Source: Phycisphaerae bacterium
GTDB taxonomy: Bacteria > Planctomycetota > Phycisphaerae > UBA1845 > PWPN01
Length of the DNA stretch: 64,000 bases
Assembly (NCBI GenBank): GCA_012729395.1
Contig: JAAYDF010000155.1
Location: 1 to 64,000 of the forward strand
Reading direction: 5' to 3'
In this document: positions 59,034-64,000 of the stretch, one piece after another
How positions within the stretch are numbered: the stretch's first letter is position 1
How the letters are laid out: each line of letters opens with the position of its first letter
Made by a program: the position numbers and the translations under genes
Notes under the pieces: model-generated
What the model was told of the DNA's origin: nothing
The model's database searches: none
Seen by the model: the letters and a program-made list of their open reading frames with translations, nothing else

Positions 59034-59977
59034 GAGGCTTTCTCCTGGGAGGGGGTCGGCTGGCGGATCGCGGCCACCGGCGTCGGTTTGACCAGCAGGA
59101 ACTTGAATCGCTCCCAGCCCACGAGAAGCACATGCACCGCCCGGTTGAGGATACCTGAGCCGCCGTACCGATGCGGGAACAGCTCCCGCTGAATCCAGAA
59201 CAGCCCTCGGTCAATCGCCAGGGCGACGATGGGAATGATGATCAGGACGAGCAGGATGTGCTCCTTGGGGCCGCGGCGTTGCGAGGTGATGATGATGTCA
59301 CCCAAGCCGCCGGATTCGCCACCGAACTTGACCAGTTCGGCCAGCATGATGTAGCCGAACGCCAGCCCGAACAGCAGGCGCAGCGAGTTGAAGATGCTCG
59401 GGAAGGCGAGCGGGACGAGTACCTTGAGGATCACCTGTCGCCGGGCCGCCCCGAGGGTGTAGGCGGTATCGATGTAGCGGTCGTGCACCTCGGCGATGGC
59501 CCGGGCGGAATCTGAGAGGATGAACGCCACGCAGGCGATGAAGATGAACATGATCTTCTGCAGCTCGCCGATGCCGAACAGTGAGAAGGTCAGCGGGATC
59601 AGGGCGGCGACGGGGATATTGCGGCCGAAGATCGAAACCGGGGCGAAGAAGGCCCGCAGGAAGGGGAAGCAGCCGCAGAGGATGCCCAGGGGTACGCCTA
59701 CCGCGGTCGCCAGACCGAATCCCAAGGCGACTCGCCGCAGGCTGGCCAGCGTGTTGCGGGTGAGTGCCCGGTCGAACCACAACTCGGGGAAGGTGGCGAA
59801 GGTTTCGTGGGGACTGGGCAGCACGGTGGGACTGAGCAACCGCTGCTCCGGCTCACCATGGGTCGCCAGCCACCAGACCCCGAGAACAGTCAACAGGCAG
59901 CCGAGGGCGAACAGGAGCCCCTGCCACCACGCCACCTCGCGACGCAATCTGAAGAAACCGCTGAACATAAAGGTCAA
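59030..59977 (-). CDS. ABC transporter permease (SsuC/TauC-like)
   Basis: [73 protein letters not shown]; 4-nt overlap with ATPase. Confidence 0.93.
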   Translation of the reverse strand: MTFMFSGFFRLRREVAWWQGLLFALGCLLTVLGVWWLATHGEPEQRLLSPTVLPSPHETFATFPELWFDRALTRNTLASLRRVALGFGLATAVGVPLGILCGCFPFLRAFFAPVSIFGRNIPVAALIPLTFSLFGIGELQKIMFIFIACVAFILSDSARAIAEVHDRYIDTAYTLGAARRQVILKVLVPLAFPSIFNSLRLLFGLAFGYIMLAELVKFGGESGGLGDIIITSQRRGPKEHILLVLIIIPIVALAIDRGLFWIQRELFPHRYGGSGILNRAVHVLLVGWERFKFLLVKPTPVAAIRQPTPSQEKAS

Positions 59978-60011
59978 CTCATTGGATCAGAAGGTGTGCG
60001 AGACGCCTTTT

Positions 60012-60075
60012 CAGAGCGACGACTGCAAGGGAACGGTCGCTCGCTGCCGAGAAGAACCGCTCCCTTAGGTCGGGC
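60012..60075. repeat. Palindromic intergenic repeat, copy C (degenerate)
   Basis: CTCGCTGCCGAGAAGAACCGCTCCCTTA matches copy B; left arm diverged. Confidence 0.7.
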
Positions 60076-60089
60076 ATTTGCCAGATGGC

Positions 60090-60134
60090 CATGCACACGC
60101 AGACACTGCTCACAGAGCAGTGCCACACGATCAC
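60090..60134. repeat. Second copy of the 45-nt dispersed repeat (see 31660-31704)
   Basis: 41/45 identical. Confidence 0.8.
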
Positions 60135-60206
60135 GCTACCCGCTCGTCGTTCGTCACTTCTCACGAATGCTGAGCGCCTTCTTCCTTATGCCTTCTTCCT
60201 TATGCC

Positions 60207-60259
60207 CACTGCCTACTGCCTTCTGCCTACTGCCTTCTGCCTACTGCCTTCTGCCTTCT
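60207..60259. repeat. Pyrimidine-rich about 14-bp tandem repeat (CTGCCTACTGCCTT)
   Basis: About three units by direct reading. Confidence 0.75.
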
Positions 60260-60263
60260 CCGC

Positions 60264-61991
60264 TCAACCGGGGCTCTCCGCGGGGTAGATTTTGACCTCG
60301 ACGCGGCGGTTGCGGGTATGGTTTTCGGGGTCGGTGGCGTCGGCGGGCCGATCCCAGCCCATGCCCTCGACGGCGAGTTGGTTGGGGTCCAGGCTGTACT
60401 TGCGCACCAGGGACTCCTTGACCGCGTTGGCCCGGTTGAGCGAGAGCTCCTTGACCAGGCTGGCGGGCACCTGTCCGCGCATCGAAGAATCCGTGTGGCC
60501 CTGGATAATAATCCGGGCGGCCCCGAACTGGCCTGCCAGCTTGGCGATATCTTCGAGCACGAAATCGACGTTCGGGTCGTAGAGCTCCTCGACCTCCTTG
60601 CCATCCACTTTCTTGGTGATCTTCTTGTCCAGCTCCCAACTGTTGGGGAAGAAGTGGATGAACTGCGTGTTGGTGAGGATCTCCTCCTCGGCTCGGATGG
60701 TACCCGCGCTGGCGGGCGTGAATCGCACGGTGTACTCATCCTTCTGCGAGGCGTAGCGTTCCTCCTGTCCGAGCTTCTGGATGACCGAGAAGTCCATGAC
60801 CTGATCGAAGGGCACCGGCTGGTGGCGGATGGCCCCGATGCGTCGATACAGGTAATACGACTGGTTCCAGATCCGCTCGAAGTTGGCGGGGTTGTTGCGG
60901 TTGAGGAGGAACTGGAAGTTCTCCGCCCAGTTGGTGCTGTGGGCGTCGCCGAACATGGCCAGTGTCTCGCTGGCGGGGATGTTGTAGCCGACAGCCATGA
61001 GCTCGGCAGCCTGCTTGCGACGGCTTTCGTCTTTGAGCTCCTCCATGGCGTCGAAGATACCGCGGACCAGCCCCTCGATGATCGCGGGATGGTCGTGGGC
61101 GAAGTCGGCGCGGGCGAACCACACATCGGCGATCAACTTGTTGGCGGTGGCGGTAGTGACCAGCATGCGGTTGCCGCGCACCTTCTCGAGGTTGTAGATA
61201 TCCGGGGCCCAGGAGACGGCGCCGGCGATATCCTTCTGAGCGTTGAACGCCGCGGCGGCTTGGAAGGCGTCCTCGGTGTAGACCATGCTGACTTCGGAGG
61301 GTTGGATGCCGCCGGCCACGAGCATGTTCAGCGCGAAATACTGCGAGGGCGAGTTCTGGGCGAGCACCAGTTTCTGGCCGCGGAGGTCGGTCACGGTCTT
61401 GATGTGGTCGCGAACGACGATACCGTCGCCACCATTGGACCAATCGACCTGCTGGAAGATGCGCGGCATGACCCGGCTATCGCGCGGCTTACCGCTGCTG
61501 TCCACGAAGCCGTCCATGAACAGCGGGACCATATCAAGGGTGGCCCAGCCGATGTGCAGGTCGCCGGCCGCGTAGGCGTCGCGCATGGCCACGGGGTTAT
61601 CAATCAGCACCAGTTCGACCTTGAACTCCTCGCCGCCGGGGGCCTTCCATACTTTGCCCGGGCCGAACCCGTTGTTGGCGAGGATGATGGGTGCCCAGCC
61701 CGCCCAGACATTCAGAGCAAAGCGAACCGTGTTGTCGGTCAACGGCTTGTACGCCGACGTGCCTTTGACCTCCGGCAGCCGTTCAGTGGGCAGGAAGGTG
61801 TACTCCTGGACCGTGGTGATGCCGTCGGTTTGAAGGGGGTCCTCCACCGCCTGAGCGAGTGGCTCGCCCGTGGTTGGCTCGCCCCCCTTGGGCGCGAAGA
61901 TGTCGCTGCGATAGATGGCGAACGCCACCAGCGCGGCCACGACGATGATGAGCACGAAGTAGAACGCGGGTTTCGGTTGTCCTGCTGCCAT
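60264..61991 (-). CDS. ABC substrate-binding domain (NMT1/SsuA-like) fused to a C-terminal OmpA-like peptidoglycan-binding domain
   Basis: [57 protein letters not shown]-terminal [77 protein letters not shown]. Confidence 0.93.
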   Translation of the reverse strand: MAAGQPKPAFYFVLIIVVAALVAFAIYRSDIFAPKGGEPTTGEPLAQAVEDPLQTDGITTVQEYTFLPTERLPEVKGTSAYKPLTDNTVRFALNVWAGWAPIILANNGFGPGKVWKAPGGEEFKVELVLIDNPVAMRDAYAAGDLHIGWATLDMVPLFMDGFVDSSGKPRDSRVMPRIFQQVDWSNGGDGIVVRDHIKTVTDLRGQKLVLAQNSPSQYFALNMLVAGGIQPSEVSMVYTEDAFQAAAAFNAQKDIAGAVSWAPDIYNLEKVRGNRMLVTTATANKLIADVWFARADFAHDHPAIIEGLVRGIFDAMEELKDESRRKQAAELMAVGYNIPASETLAMFGDAHSTNWAENFQFLLNRNNPANFERIWNQSYYLYRRIGAIRHQPVPFDQVMDFSVIQKLGQEERYASQKDEYTVRFTPASAGTIRAEEEILTNTQFIHFFPNSWELDKKITKKVDGKEVEELYDPNVDFVLEDIAKLAGQFGAARIIIQGHTDSSMRGQVPASLVKELSLNRANAVKESLVRKYSLDPNQLAVEGMGWDRPADATDPENHTRNRRVEVKIYPAESPG

Positions 61992-62016
61992 CGGATCATC
62001 CTCCATTGGGAGCCGT

Positions 62017-62856
62017 CTAATCTTCCTTTTCGGCCGGCATGGCCTCCGCCAGAATGCGCTTCTCGTAAATATCCGTCAACCGCTGCTGGAGTTGGGGCGC
62101 GTCGGCGGCCTCGACCGCGAAGCCGTTGACCGCGTTGAGAAAGTCAAAGTAACCCGCCGAGGTATCGAAAGCCACGAAGTGCAACTCGACCTCGCCCGCG
62201 GTCTGAGCGTACAACTGCCGGGCGACCCGATCGGCCGGCGGGCCGGAGGTATTCTGCCCGTCGGTGATGCATACGACGTACTTGCGCACGCACCCGGACT
62301 GGTAGAGCGATTGGAAGGCGACCTGAAGGGCCCTACCAATGGCCGTTCCGCCCGCTGGCCTGGGAAGGCGTTGCAGGGCGTCGGGGACACTCTTCGCGTC
62401 AAACGGCGCCATGGGCAACACCGGGGAGACGGAACTGGAGAAACTGGATACGCCGATTTGCAGCACGCGATCGGGATTGGCCTGCTGCCATTGGCTGGTA
62501 TGCTCGAGAATACGGGCGAGAGCCTCTTTGGCGATATCGCTCTTGGGCCTGGGCCGACCGTCGTGGTCCTGCACGGCGTCCCGCATGCTGCCCGAGGTAT
62601 CGACCAGGATGGCGACGGCGGTGCACAGCCGCTGTTCGGTCTCGGGCAGAGGGATGACCGCGTGGGGTCGTGGGGCGACCGCGACCGGTGCGGGCGTCAC
62701 TCTCGGAGCCGGCGATGAATGCTCTTGCCGGGTCACCGCCCAAATAGCAAGGGCCAGCACGACCACGATACCTGCGAAACCGCCGGGACCGCGTGTGCCA
62801 GCCGATCCTCTGGCCAGGCCGATAGCCCGGAAACCACGGAATTGGCGATGGTGCAT
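62017..62856 (-). CDS. von Willebrand factor type A domain protein
   Basis: [16 protein letters not shown] (MIDAS DxSxS), [26 protein letters not shown]. Confidence 0.92.
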   Translation of the reverse strand: MHHRQFRGFRAIGLARGSAGTRGPGGFAGIVVVLALAIWAVTRQEHSSPAPRVTPAPVAVAPRPHAVIPLPETEQRLCTAVAILVDTSGSMRDAVQDHDGRPRPKSDIAKEALARILEHTSQWQQANPDRVLQIGVSSFSSSVSPVLPMAPFDAKSVPDALQRLPRPAGGTAIGRALQVAFQSLYQSGCVRKYVVCITDGQNTSGPPADRVARQLYAQTAGEVELHFVAFDTSAGYFDFLNAVNGFAVEAADAPQLQQRLTDIYEKRILAEAMPAEKED

Positions 62857-63073
62857 GGCGGCATCCTCCTTCAAGCTTGGACTCGCTGGCGACCCGCCAG
62901 GCGGACCTGCAGGCCTGGGAGGTATTGGACCGTATCGTGCGGCGCCGGGCCATTATAATGCCCACGCCATTTTCGAAGCCTTCGACCGCCCGTCGCATTT
63001 GCCGCTGCTACATGAGGTAACGCGAGTTCCCGCTGAGAGGCGATCTTCGCGGTGCGACCGATTGTCGCCTCAG

Positions 63074-63601
63074 TCAACCCTGGAACTCGACCTTGGGCCG
63101 CGCCTCGTGCATGGCGTGCAAGACCTGCATCAGGTCGTAGGCGGTCAGCTCGCAGAGCAGCCTCGTAACCTGGACGTGCAGTCCGTCGTCGAGTTGCGGC
63201 TCGATCTCTTTCATCAGCCGCACCAGTCGATTTTCCTGATCGCGCAGCTCGCCGGCCTCGATCACGCCGTCGGCCATAGCTTCCATAAAAGAGGTAAGCT
63301 GGCGGGCGTACCGCTCGATGACCGGCTTCTGGGCGGCCTCGTCAAGCCAACTCGGTCGGTTGGCGCTGATCTTCGGTGCCGCCGCCCTGGGGGCCGCTTT
63401 GCCCGTGGCAGCCTTGCGAGCGGCCGGTCGCTTCTTGGCGACGGCCTTGGCGGTCCGTGCGCCGGCCGCCTTGGTGCTCGGCTTCTTCTTGGGTGCCTGC
63501 TTCTTGCCGCGCTTCACGGGCTTGGCCTTCGCCGCGACTGCCTTTCGAGCGCCGGCAACCTTTTTCGCACTCGCCTTCTTCCCGGTCTTCTTCTTGGCCA
63601 T
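63074..63601 (-). CDS. Histone-H1-like Lys/Ala-rich N-terminus fused to a globular alpha-helical C-terminal domain
   Basis: MAKKKTGKKASAKKVAGARKAVAAKAKPVKRGKKQAPKKK...; C-term RPSWLDEAAQKPVIERYARQLTSFMEAMADGVIEAGELRDQENRLV. Confidence 0.85.
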   Translation of the reverse strand: MAKKKTGKKASAKKVAGARKAVAAKAKPVKRGKKQAPKKKPSTKAAGARTAKAVAKKRPAARKAATGKAAPRAAAPKISANRPSWLDEAAQKPVIERYARQLTSFMEAMADGVIEAGELRDQENRLVRLMKEIEPQLDDGLHVQVTRLLCELTAYDLMQVLHAMHEARPKVEFQG

Positions 63602-63667
63602 GCTATTGTCCTCGCCCCGTGTCCAACATTCATCGCCCAGAACGTGCATCAAAAGCCAGACCAGCAA

Positions 63668-63738
63668 TCAGAGCCTCGCTCGTGAAGAAGCGGTGGCTCG
63701 GATCGAGAAGAACCGCTTCCTCACGGGCGCGGCTCTGA
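63668..63738. repeat. Palindromic intergenic repeat, copy D (diverged)
   Basis: CAGAGCCTCGCTCGTGAAGAAGCGGTG ... GAGAAGAACCGCTTCCTCACGGGCGCGGCTCTG. Confidence 0.7.
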
Positions 63739-63781
63739 TTGACGTTCTCGCCCTCATCGCTCAGTACTCAGCTCTCAGTAC

Positions 63782-64000
63782 TCATTTCCCTTCCAGCAAT
63801 TGCCGAATCGCCTGCAATCGCTCCTGCAGCATCCCGCGGCCGTTGGGTTGGGTGACTCGGTCTCGCCAGTCGGGCGGCAGGAAGCCGAGCTGCGTGCACT
63901 CCAGGACGGATGCCAGCTCCTGCAGCTCTTTCTCCAACCCCTGAACCGATGGGAGGAACTCGTCGGCCGCTTGCCGGAGGTCATCCGGCTCGACGGTCGC
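63782..64000 (-). CDS. Partial CDS running off the right edge (72 aa of C-terminus visible), hypothetical
   Basis: Reverse-strand reading frame open from 64000: ATVEPDDLRQAADEFLPSVQGLEKELQELASVLECTQLGFLPPDWRDRVTQPNGRGMLQERLQAIRQLLEGK*. Not in the ORF track because it has no start inside the window. Confidence 0.7.
   Translation of the reverse strand, partial: ATVEPDDLRQAADEFLPSVQGLEKELQELASVLECTQLGFLPPDWRDRVTQPNGRGMLQERLQAIRQLLEGK

Noticed and set aside
60318-62129. 603-aa plus-strand ORF opposite SBP-OmpA
   Set aside because: Antisense shadow; opposite frame has two recognisable domains.

Overview
This 64 kb GC-rich window looks like an ordinary stretch of chromosome from a planctomycete-like bacterium. 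The clues are PEP-CTERM proteins, duplicated DUF1080 domains, a dockerin-bearing metalloprotease, DUF1559-style pseudopilins and several Gfo/Idh oxidoreductases. I support about 40 protein-coding genes. They include tgt-yajC, xseA-ymdB, purD, uxaC, a Ser/Thr kinase, a beta-propeller phytase, an ABC exporter, an ECF sigma factor, GDP-fucose synthase, a methyltransferase/GT2 fusion, a GH78-like enzyme, rpoN, recR, ebfC, dnaX and a cyclophilin. An SRP RNA (ffs) sits directly upstream of dnaX on the minus strand and is not in the ORF track. An unlisted partial CDS runs off the right edge. The most interesting signals are: (1) a minus-strand cassette at 57.0-64.0 kb combining a vWA protein, a substrate-binding protein fused to an OmpA domain, an ABC permease and ATPase, a coiled-coil membrane protein and a histone-H1-like fusion; (2) a REP-associated tyrosine transposase (RAYT) with a REP/REPIN family, one copy of which encodes the C-terminus and stop codon of the neighbouring fucose-synthase gene; (3) several dispersed intergenic repeat families, including 27-bp near-perfect palindromes and an inverted tandem array between ebfC and recR; (4) two IS 3'-end copies flanking a PEP-CTERM gene whose leader carries a terminator-like hairpin. 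No CRISPR array, rRNA or tRNA was found by eye. All family calls are from reading the protein sequences; no database search was run.
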